7,920 nucleotides of DNA from Clostridia bacterium (GTDB lineage Bacteria; Bacillota; Clostridia; Oscillospirales; Butyricicoccaceae), in the NCBI GenBank assembly GCA_017396925.1, contig JAFQKM010000270.1, forward strand, positions 1 through 7,920, written 5' to 3'. This document shows, piece after piece, positions 1 to 6,291 of this stretch (position 1 is its first letter; every line of letters starts with the position of its first letter). Made by a program: the position numbers and the translations under genes. A model generated the notes under the pieces. The model did no database searches. It saw only the letters and a program-made list of their open reading frames with translations, and was not told the DNA's origin.

Positions 1-1
1 A

Positions 2-88
2 GTGCAGGATGTAGACATCAGCTACAATCACATCGGCATACTCCCCGCCAATTTACTCTATGACATTATGAACGGAAAAGCGGCATGA
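2..88 (+). CDS. 3' end of an unidentified gene (partial)
   Basis: An open frame enters from the left edge and gives 28 residues ending in ILPANLLYDIMNGKAA before a TGA. The other two forward frames are closed by stops at about 12 and 61. A good + strand terminator lies 45 bases after the stop, which supports a + strand gene ending here. The fragment is too short for me to recognise a family. Its TGA lies within the left arm of an inverted repeat (80-101). The protein ends before the convergent transporter gene, so the two genes do not overlap. The reading frame is moderately supported; the function is unknown. Confidence 0.45.
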   Translation: MQDVDISYNHIGILPANLLYDIMNGKAA

Positions 89-101
89 TTACTCATGCCG
101 C
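76..101 (-). terminator. Rho-independent terminator for the minus-strand transporter gene
   Basis: A perfect 9-bp inverted repeat, GCGGCATGA / TCATGCCGC (80-88 and 93-101), has a 4-base loop. Read on the minus strand it is followed by TTTT (79-76). This suits termination of the transporter transcript coming from the right. On the + strand no T-run follows, so it is directional. The left arm covers the stop codon of the convergent upstream gene. Confidence 0.55.
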
Positions 102-132
102 TCACCGAAAACAATATACTGTTTTATTGGAC

Positions 133-157
133 CGCTCCCGAAAGGGAGCGTTTTTTT
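133..157 (+). terminator. Rho-independent terminator for the upstream + strand gene
   Basis: The stem CGCTCCC (133-139), a GAAA tetraloop and GGGAGCG (144-150) are followed directly by seven T residues (151-157). This is a textbook intrinsic terminator on the + strand, 45 bases past the stop of the partial gene. On the minus strand no T-run follows it, so it is directional. Confidence 0.9.
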
Positions 158-166
158 CATATTCGT

Positions 167-889
167 TTAGCCGTTGATGGCGATCCATGCGCCCGAGAAG
201 GCCATGAAGAGATAGACAAAGCTCTTAAGGCGCTTGCCGTCCAGCTTGTCGAAAACCTTGCCGCCGAGGAAGCTGCCCACCAGCAGGCCGCCCAGACCCC
301 ACAGGGCCGACAGGGCGATGCCCGAAGGGATCAGGCCGCTCAGGGTGCGGATGACCAGCAGGTAGATGTTGTTGATCAGAAAATAGCACTGAATGGTGGC
401 CAGATATTCCTTTTTGTCTTCCAGCACCGAGATGAAATAGAGGACCATCGGGGGACCGTTGACCGAGAAGAGGCCGCCGCAGAGGCCCGATACGATGCCG
501 GCGATACCGGCGCTGGCCAGGCTGGGGCGGATGCGTACCTTCTCGCTGAAGAAATAGAGCCAGATGGCCAGCAGGATCAGAAATACGCCCAGCAGACGCT
601 TGTAGATGGGGGAGGGGCTGGTGGCCATCAGAAAGGTGCCGAAGGTCGAGCCGCACAGGCAGAAGCAGACCGGCAGCCACAGCTGCTTCAGATTGATGTC
701 GCGCCAGCAGCGCACCAGAATGACGGCGTTGAGGATACCCGACAGAATGGTGGAGATGGCCAGCGCATGGGCCATAGGGAGGAAGAGGGGCATGATGGCC
801 ATCATGATGATGGCAAAGCCGAAACCGGTGACCGACTGCAGCAGGGAAGAACCGGCAGAGATCACGCCTAAGAATACCGTTTCAAGCAT
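167..889 (-). CDS. TSUP (TauE/SafE) family membrane transporter
   Basis: This 240-residue, strongly hydrophobic protein has about seven to eight membrane spans. It shows the two glycine-rich half-motifs typical of the TSUP/TauE-SafE family: QSVTGFGFAIIMM near residues 18-30, and GIVSGLCGGLFSVNGPPMVL near 131-150, where the GG...GPP pattern is characteristic. The length is usual for the family. Known members export or import small anions such as sulfite, sulfoacetate or other organosulfur and C2 compounds; the substrate here cannot be read from sequence. A TTG at 895 in the same frame would add two residues, but the AAAGGA ribosome binding site sits 9 bases before the ATG at 889 and only 3 before the TTG, so ATG is chosen. 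It is transcribed divergently from a LysR-type gene, which is a plausible regulator. Confidence 0.9.
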   Translation of the reverse strand: MLETVFLGVISAGSSLLQSVTGFGFAIIMMAIMPLFLPMAHALAISTILSGILNAVILVRCWRDINLKQLWLPVCFCLCGSTFGTFLMATSPSPIYKRLLGVFLILLAIWLYFFSEKVRIRPSLASAGIAGIVSGLCGGLFSVNGPPMVLYFISVLEDKKEYLATIQCYFLINNIYLLVIRTLSGLIPSGIALSALWGLGGLLVGSFLGGKVFDKLDGKRLKSFVYLFMAFSGAWIAING

Positions 890-921
890 TGGCAATTGTC
901 CTTTCGATTTTGGATATTTCT

Positions 922-950
922 ATCATATAGGCCAAGGTGAAAAAATGCAA
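922..950 (-). promoter_or_regulatory. Sigma-A-type promoter for the TSUP transporter
   Basis: On the minus strand, TTGCAT (950-945) and TATGAT (927-922) are separated by exactly 17 bases. Start of transcription is expected near 915, about 26 bases before the ATG. The match is strong by inspection and nothing else competes in this stretch. Confidence 0.75.
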
Positions 951-975
951 GCCCGTCCTGCTTCGGGCCCGACCG

Positions 976-1011
976 AAAACAAAAAAGGCGTCTTCCCGTA
1001 AAGACGCCTTT
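976..1011 (-). terminator. Orphan intrinsic terminator on the minus strand
   Basis: An 11-bp stem (984-994 paired with 1001-1011, core AAGGCGTCTT/AAGACGCCTT) has a 6-base loop. On the minus strand it continues into TTTGTTTT (983-976), the run of T being extended by three stem bases. No annotated gene on the minus strand ends before it. It lies upstream of the transporter promoter, so it either ends a short minus-strand transcript or shields that promoter from read-through. On the + strand the following bases are only loosely T-rich. Confidence 0.75.
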
Positions 1012-1078
1012 CCTGCTTGTTATTTATTGAAGGAGAGTATGGTTTGGTTTTTGGTTCAAACCGTTGATTTTTTTCTGC
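976..1078 (-). ncRNA. Candidate small RNA of about 100 nt
   Basis: A minus-strand promoter-like pair (1113-1085) would start transcription near 1078, and the orphan terminator would end it near 976. No convincing short ORF with a ribosome binding site was seen inside. The RNA would contain a GGTTTG/CAAACC inverted repeat (1041-1046 and 1057-1062) before the terminator hairpin. I do not recognise any known RNA family. This is an inference from promoter and terminator geometry only. An alternative is that the terminator merely insulates the transporter promoter. Confidence 0.3.
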
Positions 1079-1092
1079 GAGGTCAGTATACT
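1064..1092 (+). promoter_or_regulatory. Sigma-A-type promoter for the LysR-family gene
   Basis: TTGATT (1064-1069) and TATACT (1087-1092) are spaced by 17 bases, with a start expected near 1099 and a leader of about 64 bases before the ATG. The -10 box is part of the palindrome AGTATACT (1085-1092), which also reads as a -10 on the other strand. Confidence 0.65.
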
Positions 1093-1113
1093 ACAGATAG
1101 GAACATTAGTAAA
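1085..1113 (-). promoter_or_regulatory. Possible minus-strand promoter sharing the palindromic -10
   Basis: On the minus strand TTTACT (1113-1108) and TATACT (1090-1085) are 17 bases apart. The -10 shares six of eight palindrome bases with the regulator promoter, so the two polymerase sites would exclude each other. It could drive the candidate small RNA that ends at 976. The -35 is only a partial match to consensus in this AT-rich region. Confidence 0.4.
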
Positions 1114-1118
1114 GTTAA
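1106..1118. promoter_or_regulatory. Possible LysR-type T-N11-A operator
   Basis: The sequence TTAGTAAAGTTAA has the TTA-N7-TAA interrupted dyad and T-N11-A spacing of LysR-type binding sites. It lies just after the predicted start of the regulator's own transcript and overlaps the -35 of the minus-strand promoter, a position that would suit autorepression. The surrounding DNA is AT-rich, so a chance match is quite possible. Confidence 0.25.
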
Positions 1119-1162
1119 TTCTTTTAATAATAAACATAAATAACACTAATGGAGGAATAGGC

Positions 1163-2038
1163 ATGGACGTCAAGCTGGAGCAATACAGAATATTCTATAA
1201 GGTGGCCCTCAGCGGCAGCTTTACGGCAGGCGCCGAGGCGCTGTTTCTCACCCAGAGTGCCGTCAGCCAGGCCATCCGCAGCCTGGAAAATACACTGGGG
1301 GTCGAGCTTTTTATCCGCGGCAAGCGCGGCGTCGAGCTGACCCAGGCCGGCGAGACCCTGCTGGGTTATGTCAGCAATGCTTTAAGCCTGCTCGAGCAGG
1401 GGCAGAGCCAGCTGGCCAAGGCCCGCGCACTGGAGGGCGGCGAGCTGCGCATCGGCGTCGGTGATACCATTTCGCGTCATCTGCTGCTGCCGGCGCTGGA
1501 GCAGTTCAACCGCCTCTATCCCAAGGTGGTTCTGCGTATCCACAACGGCATGAGCCGCGAGGCCATCGATCTGCTGCGTGCCGGTCGTGTCGATCTGGCG
1601 CTGGCCAATATGCCCATCGACGAGACCGGCGTCTGCCGTGTGGGCGAGATCCCCATTCACGACTGTTTCGTTATGGGCAGAGGCTATGCACATCGCGTTG
1701 GCGGCCCCATCGCGTTCGATCAGCTCAACGAGCATCCGCTTATTCTGCTGGAAGGAAAATCGAGCTCACGCCGGTTCCTCGATCACTGTATGGCCGAGCA
1801 TGGCGTTGTGCTGCATGCCGAGTTCGAGCTGGGCTCCCACGACCTGCTGCTCGACTTTGCGGCGGCCGATCTGGGCCTGGCCTGCGTGGTTGAAGAGTTC
1901 TCAAAAAGCATGCTGGAAAGCGGCGCCGTCACAAGGGTCAGAACCCCCGAGCTGCCGGCCCGCAGCGTCGGCATTTTCACCCTGCGCAAGCATACGCCGC
2001 CGGCCGTTGCGGCGCTGCTGGAACTGCTGGGAATGTAA
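1163..2038 (+). CDS. LysR-family transcriptional regulator
   Basis: This 291-residue protein has the usual LysR-type length. The winged helix-turn-helix occupies about residues 5-62, with the recognition segment LTQSAVSQAIRSLE (29-42), followed by LGVELFIR and the linker helix. The rest is the periplasmic-binding-protein-like effector domain, beginning near GELRIGVGDTISRHLLLPAL. The effector is unknown. The frame is open back to 1064, but the ATG at 1163 is chosen: GGAGGA (1151-1156) sits 6 bases before it, the HTH begins right after it, and the predicted -35 and -10 lie inside the longer reading. It is divergent from the TSUP transporter, an arrangement that in this family often means the regulator controls the neighbour and itself. 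A terminator follows directly, so it is probably transcribed alone and not with the downstream peptidases. Confidence 0.95.
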   Translation: MDVKLEQYRIFYKVALSGSFTAGAEALFLTQSAVSQAIRSLENTLGVELFIRGKRGVELTQAGETLLGYVSNALSLLEQGQSQLAKARALEGGELRIGVGDTISRHLLLPALEQFNRLYPKVVLRIHNGMSREAIDLLRAGRVDLALANMPIDETGVCRVGEIPIHDCFVMGRGYAHRVGGPIAFDQLNEHPLILLEGKSSSRRFLDHCMAEHGVVLHAEFELGSHDLLLDFAAADLGLACVVEEFSKSMLESGAVTRVRTPELPARSVGIFTLRKHTPPAVAALLELLGM

Positions 2039-2050
2039 GAACGTGCAATG

Positions 2051-2072
2051 AATACAGTATGCTGTATTTTTT
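2051..2072 (+). terminator. Terminator after the LysR-family gene
   Basis: A 7-bp stem AATACAG (2051-2057) / CTGTATT (2062-2068) with a TATG loop runs into a T tract (2067-2072), 12 bases after the regulator's stop. The stem is A/T-rich and therefore weaker than the others in the window, but it has the right position and polarity. Confidence 0.65.
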
Positions 2073-2106
2073 GTAAAGTATTATCTGCAAAAATTGAAGT
2101 TTCGTA

Positions 2107-2135
2107 TTGACAAAATGCACAAGTTAGGCGAAAAT
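2107..2135 (+). promoter_or_regulatory. Promoter for peptidase 1
   Basis: A perfect -35 TTGACA (2107-2112) is followed at 17 bases by GAAAAT (2130-2135), which matches four of six -10 positions. At 18 bases AAAATT is an alternative. The start would lie near 2142, giving a leader of about 36 bases. The -35 is strong; the exact -10 is uncertain. Confidence 0.55.
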
Positions 2136-2177
2136 TGTAGATGGGAAAATATTTATTTTAAATAAGGAGATCCAATT

Positions 2178-4160
2178 ATGAAAAAGATTGCAGTAGATAG
2201 CTTTTTGCAGTTTAAGTTCGTAAGCAACCCCGGTTTCTCTCCCGATGGCAAGTATGTCGCTTTTGTCGTTAACCATGCCGACAAGATGAGCAATGGTTAC
2301 AAGGGCAACCTGCACCTGCTGGAAGTTGAGACCGGCAAGGTCCGTCAGCTGACCAACGGCGGCGACGCCAAGGCTTATTGCTGGACCGACAACAACACCC
2401 TCCTGTTTGCCGCTCCCAGATGCCCCAAGGTCAAGAAGGCTCTGGAGAAGGGCGAAAATGTTACAGCCTTCTATGAGATCTCTCCCGAAGGCGGCGAGGC
2501 TCTGCGTGTGTTCAATGTTCCCGTGCGCACAGGCGGCCTGACCAACATCGGCAACGGCCAGTATATGCTGACCGCTGTTTACGACAACAACTATCCCGAA
2601 CTGGAAGGCCTGGATGAGGCTGCCCAGAAGAAGGCGCTGGACGCTTACAAGAAGCCCGCCTACGATGTATTCGACGAGCTGCCCTTCTGGGGCAACGGCC
2701 AGGGCGTCATCAACAAGAAGCGCACACGCCTCTATATCTACGACAGCTGCAAGGACGAGCTGAAGCCCATCACAGGCGAGCTGTTCCAGGTCGACTCGGC
2801 TACATACGCCTATGGCAAGATCGTCATCAAGGGCGGCGAGTGGGAAGGCCTGCGTTATGTCCAGCAGGGCATCTATGTCTATGATCTGGGCACAAAGCGC
2901 ATGAAGGAGATCCTCAAGCCCAACAAGATGAAGACCGGCGCACTGGGCCTGTTCGACGAGAACACCATGATCGTTGCCGCTACCGACGGCAGAGAGTATG
3001 GCTCCGAGCGTTACTGCGACTTCTACACCGTCGATCTGAAGACAAAGAAGTTCGTCAAGCTGGCCGACTATGAAGCTTCCATCGGCATGGGCTCGGTCGG
3101 TTCCGACGCACGCATCGGCGGCGGCCGCGGCTTCAAGGTCGAGGGCGACAAGGCTTACTTCATCACCACTGTTGACGACAGTGCATTCCTGCGCGTCATC
3201 GACCGCGAGGGCAAGATCGAGGATGTTTATGCCGAGATCGGCTCGGTCGACAACTTCGACGTCAAGGACGGCAAGGTCATCTTCGCCGGTATGTACGGCA
3301 ACAAGCTGGGCGAGCTGTATTGCGCAAAGGGCAACCAGCTGACCCACTTCAACGACGAGTTTATCGAAACACACTCGGTTGTCACACCCGAGATGCATAC
3401 ATTCACAGCTTCTGACGGATTCGAGATCCACGGCTGGGCCATGAAGCCCGTCGGCTACGAGCCCGGCAAGAAGTATCCCGCCATCCTGCACATCCATGGC
3501 GGTCCCCGCACCGTATTCGGCAATGTCTTCCATCACGAGATGCAGATGTGGGCCAACGCCGGCTACTTCGTCTTCTTCTGCAACCCCAGAGGTTCCGACG
3601 GCCGCGGCAACGAGTTCGGCTACATCACAGGCAAGTACGGCACAGTCGAGTACGACAACCTGATGGAGTTCACCGACGAGATGATCAAGCTGTATCCCGA
3701 TGTTGATGTCGACAACTTCGGCGTCACAGGCGGTTCCTACGGCGGCTTCATGACCAACTGGATCATCGGCCATACCGATCGCTTCAAGGCAGCTGCTTCC
3801 CAGCGCTCGATCTCCAACTGGATCGCTTTCGAGCACACAACCGACATCGGCTATTTCTTCACACCCAACCAGATGGGCACAACAACCCGTCAGGATGCCG
3901 AGAAGCTGTGGTGGCATTCTCCCCTGAAGTATGCCGACAAGGCAGTTACACCCACCCTGTTCATCCACTCGGATGAAGACTTCCGCTGCTGGATGGTCGA
4001 GGGCCTGAGCATGTTCACAGCTCTGAAGATGCACGGCGTTGAATCCCGCCTGTGCCTGTTCAAGGGCGAGAACCACGAGCTGTCGAGAGGCGGCAAGCCC
4101 AGAAACCGTATCCGCCGTATGGAAGAAATCGTCGGCTGGATGGATAAGCACTGCAAGTAA
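2178..4160 (+). CDS. S9 family serine peptidase, paralogue 1 (YuxL/acylaminoacyl-peptidase-like)
   Basis: This 660-residue protein is the first of three tandem paralogues. Residues 1 to about 390 form a WD40/PD40-type beta-propeller, starting with the repeat PGFSPDGKYVAFVV, that gates access in this family. About 400-660 is the alpha/beta hydrolase. The oxyanion-region HGGP is at 440-443, NPRGSDGRG follows, and the nucleophile is Ser520 in GGSYGGFM. By family alignment the acid is Asp601 in HSDEDFRCW and the base is His633 in GENHELSRGG. All three triad residues are present, so it should be active. Family members cleave short peptides, releasing dipeptides or acyl-amino acids; the substrate here is unknown. 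There is no signal peptide, so it is probably cytoplasmic. AAGGAG (2164-2169) lies 8 bases before the ATG. Its hexad DELPFWGNGQG differs from paralogues 2 and 3, making it the most divergent copy. Confidence 0.93.
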   Translation: MKKIAVDSFLQFKFVSNPGFSPDGKYVAFVVNHADKMSNGYKGNLHLLEVETGKVRQLTNGGDAKAYCWTDNNTLLFAAPRCPKVKKALEKGENVTAFYEISPEGGEALRVFNVPVRTGGLTNIGNGQYMLTAVYDNNYPELEGLDEAAQKKALDAYKKPAYDVFDELPFWGNGQGVINKKRTRLYIYDSCKDELKPITGELFQVDSATYAYGKIVIKGGEWEGLRYVQQGIYVYDLGTKRMKEILKPNKMKTGALGLFDENTMIVAATDGREYGSERYCDFYTVDLKTKKFVKLADYEASIGMGSVGSDARIGGGRGFKVEGDKAYFITTVDDSAFLRVIDREGKIEDVYAEIGSVDNFDVKDGKVIFAGMYGNKLGELYCAKGNQLTHFNDEFIETHSVVTPEMHTFTASDGFEIHGWAMKPVGYEPGKKYPAILHIHGGPRTVFGNVFHHEMQMWANAGYFVFFCNPRGSDGRGNEFGYITGKYGTVEYDNLMEFTDEMIKLYPDVDVDNFGVTGGSYGGFMTNWIIGHTDRFKAAASQRSISNWIAFEHTTDIGYFFTPNQMGTTTRQDAEKLWWHSPLKYADKAVTPTLFIHSDEDFRCWMVEGLSMFTALKMHGVESRLCLFKGENHELSRGGKPRNRIRRMEEIVGWMDKHCK

Positions 4161-4221
4161 TCGACCTGCAGGGGCTGATCCTCAGAACAATTCACGGTTT
4201 TCGGATCAAATAAAAGCGGAT

Positions 4222-4254
4222 GGATATTCCCCGGCACATGTCCGGGGAATATCC
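4222..4254 (+). other. Perfect 13-bp hairpin between peptidases 1 and 2
   Basis: GGATATTCCCCGG (4222-4234) pairs fully with CCGGGGAATATCC (4242-4254) across a 7-base loop. No T-run follows on either strand, so it is not a standard intrinsic terminator. In the mRNA it would be very stable and could protect the 3' end of the peptidase 1 message, cause partial termination, or mark a processing site that sets different levels for the two genes. Its position 62 bases after a stop codon favours a 3'-end role. Confidence 0.6.
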
Positions 4255-4295
4255 TGAATCCTGAATGCGTGGATCATTTGCGATCACGCGATCAT
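4251..4295. repeat. Short direct repeats in the peptidase 1-2 gap
   Basis: ATCCTGA occurs twice in tandem (4251-4257 and 4258-4264). It is followed by three GATCAY hexamers at 4272, 4282 and 4290. No matching promoter was found in the gap (4161-4324): apart from the hairpin, these repeats and the ribosome binding site, I see nothing in it. The repeats are too short to name an element; a regulator site is possible but unsupported. Confidence 0.35.
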
Positions 4296-4324
4296 TCTCC
4301 AAACCAAAAACGGAGACGCATATT

Positions 4325-6274
4325 ATGAAAAAAGTTACTTTTGAAGATCTCTACAGCTTTAACTTCCTGTCGGACATCGCTGTTTCGCCCGACGAGCGGC
4401 ATCTGGTCTTTTCCCAGCACAAGGCCGACGAGCAGAAGAACGGCTATAACTCGACCCTCTGGCTGATGGATACCGCCACCGGCGCACACCATCAGATCAC
4501 CTTTGGCGGCGGCGAACGCGGCGCCAAGTGGCTCGACGAGCAGCACATCCTGTTCTCGGCCAACAGAGGCGACGAGAAGGGCAGCAAGTATTTCAAGCTC
4601 AACGTACTCGAAGGCGGCGAGGCTCAGCCTCTGCTGACCATTCCCGAGCGTGTGGCCTCCCTCGAACTGCTGGACGGCGACAAGTATGTCGGCGTGATGA
4701 TCAAGCACTGCGAGGGCAAGGAAGAAGAGAAGCCCGAAGCTTCCCTCGACGGCCGCGACCTGCTGGTCTTCGACGAGACCTATTTCTGGTTCAACGGCCA
4801 GGGCATCCGCAATAAGCTGCGCAACAGCCTCTTTGTCTTCGATGCCAAGAAGAACAAGTTTAGGCAGATCACATCCCAGTATTTCAATACAGCGGCGTAT
4901 GCCGCATCCCCCGACAAGCAGAAGATCGCCTTCACCGGCGCAGCTTACGAAAACAAGGTCGTCAATAAGAACGGCCTCTATGTCTATGATGTTGCCACCG
5001 GCAAGACCAAGACCATCGTCAAGCAGGGTGAAAACGTAGTCGGCGCCATCGCATGGGTCGACGACGAGCAGATCTTTGCAGCGGTCAACGACTTTGCATG
5101 GTCGGGCAGAAACTCCCGTTTCCAGATCTTCAGCCTGGATGGCAAGACGGTCATCGACCTGCCCTTCATCGATGCTGAGATCGGCGGCGCTTCGGGCTCC
5201 GACGTCAACTTCGGCGGCGGTCTCAACAAGAAGATGCGCGACGGCAAGCTCTATATGACCCGTGCCGTCTGGGGCGACAGCCACCTCTGTGTCATGGATA
5301 TGGAGAGCGGCGTCGACGCCACCATCTGCGATGCACAGGGCTCGATCAACTCCTTCGACCTGGCCGGCGACAAGGCATTTGCCGTCTGCAACCGCGGTCA
5401 GGAGCTCAACGAGATCTACTCGATCGATCTGGAGAGCGGCGAGCAGACCTGCCTGACCGCCTTCAACAAGGCCTACGCTGCCGAGCACGAGATCGTTGCA
5501 CCCGAGCACTTTACCTTTACCAACAAAGACGGCTATGAGCTGGACGGCTATCTGATGAAGCCGGTCGGCTATCAGCCCGGCAGGAAGTATCCCGCCGTTC
5601 TGGAGATCCATGGCGGCCCCAAGACCATCTTTGGTTCGGTCTTCTTCCACGAGATGCAGATCTTTGCATCCAAGGGCTATTTCGTCTTCTATACAAATCC
5701 CCGCGGTTCCGACGGCCGCGGCGAGGAATTTGCCTACAGCACCAAGTTCCTGGGCACCAAGGACTATGAGGATCTGATGGAGTTTACCGACGTTGTCCTC
5801 GAGCGCTATCCCGATATCGACCCCAAGAAGGTCGGCATCAGCGGCGGCTCCTACGGCGGCTTCATGTGCAACTGGATGATCGGCCATACCGACCGCTATG
5901 CGGCTGCGGCATCCCAGCGCTCGATCTCCAATTATGTCTGCAAGCTGACCGCCACCGACATCGGCACCACCTACGACCTCCAGCAGGTCGGCGCGACCCC
6001 CTGGGAAGACTTCGACCTGGTCTGGGAGACATCTCCCCTCAAGTATGCCCACAACGCCAAGACACCCACCCTGTTCATTCAGGCCGATGAAGACTATCGC
6101 TGCTGGATGAGCGGCGCCATTCAGATGTTCTCGGCCCTCAAGCAGAACGGCACCGATGCCCGCCTCTGCCTGTTCCACGGCGAGAACCACGAGCTGTCGC
6201 GCAGCGGCAAGCCCCAGAACCGCGTATCTCGTCTGACCGAGATCGTCGGCTGGATGGAGCGTTATTTAAAATAA
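4325..6274 (+). CDS. S9 family serine peptidase, paralogue 2
   Basis: This 649-residue protein has the same architecture as paralogue 1: a beta-propeller (to about residue 380, opening with VSPDERHLVFSQ) and a C-terminal alpha/beta hydrolase. HGGP is at 429-432, Ser509 in GGSYGGFM is the nucleophile, Asp590 in ADEDYRCWM the acid, and His622 in GENHELSRSG the base. The spacing from HGGP to Ser is 80 residues in all three copies. Gln586 stands where paralogue 1 has His597, just before the acid loop. The frame is open back to 4265, but the ATG at 4325 is chosen: GGAG (4312-4315) lies 9 bases upstream and MKKVTFEDLYSFNFLSD aligns with the start of paralogue 3. No signal peptide is seen. The next peptidase starts 17 bases after the stop, so the two are co-transcribed. 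Whether transcription enters from peptidase 1 through the gap hairpin is unclear. Confidence 0.93.
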   Translation: MKKVTFEDLYSFNFLSDIAVSPDERHLVFSQHKADEQKNGYNSTLWLMDTATGAHHQITFGGGERGAKWLDEQHILFSANRGDEKGSKYFKLNVLEGGEAQPLLTIPERVASLELLDGDKYVGVMIKHCEGKEEEKPEASLDGRDLLVFDETYFWFNGQGIRNKLRNSLFVFDAKKNKFRQITSQYFNTAAYAASPDKQKIAFTGAAYENKVVNKNGLYVYDVATGKTKTIVKQGENVVGAIAWVDDEQIFAAVNDFAWSGRNSRFQIFSLDGKTVIDLPFIDAEIGGASGSDVNFGGGLNKKMRDGKLYMTRAVWGDSHLCVMDMESGVDATICDAQGSINSFDLAGDKAFAVCNRGQELNEIYSIDLESGEQTCLTAFNKAYAAEHEIVAPEHFTFTNKDGYELDGYLMKPVGYQPGRKYPAVLEIHGGPKTIFGSVFFHEMQIFASKGYFVFYTNPRGSDGRGEEFAYSTKFLGTKDYEDLMEFTDVVLERYPDIDPKKVGISGGSYGGFMCNWMIGHTDRYAAAASQRSISNYVCKLTATDIGTTYDLQQVGATPWEDFDLVWETSPLKYAHNAKTPTLFIQADEDYRCWMSGAIQMFSALKQNGTDARLCLFHGENHELSRSGKPQNRVSRLTEIVGWMERYLK

Positions 6275-6291
6275 GATCGGAGAGAATCATT

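Noticed and set aside
95..871. A 258-codon + strand frame opposite the transporter
   Set aside because: The predicted product is rich in Gln, Asp, Ala and Gly with no domain, and it starts inside a terminator region. The minus-strand frame encodes a clear TSUP membrane protein with promoter and ribosome binding site.
1064..1162. N-terminal extension of the LysR-family protein to a TTG at 1064
   Set aside because: The extension overlaps the predicted -35 and -10, lacks a ribosome binding site, and does not resemble LysR N-termini. GGAGGA fits the ATG at 1163.
2124..4151. A 675-codon open frame on the minus strand across peptidase 1
   Set aside because: It is codon-aligned with the sense gene, which almost never uses TTA, CTA or TCA, so antisense stops are missing. 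The product is low-complexity, rich in Val, Ala, Leu and Asp, with no recognisable domain. The sense gene has a full catalytic triad and a ribosome binding site.
4265..4324. 20-residue N-terminal extension of peptidase 2
   Set aside because: No ribosome binding site precedes it, and the paralogue 3 start aligns with the ATG at 4325, which has its own GGAG.
4161..4324. A separate promoter for peptidase 2
   Set aside because: I looked for -35/-10 pairs at 16-18 bases in the gap and found only poor matches, so none is reported.
4292..6190. A 632-codon open frame on the minus strand across peptidase 2
   Set aside because: Same codon-bias shadow as in peptidase 1; recurrence in paralogues follows from shared sense sequence and is not independent evidence of an antisense gene.
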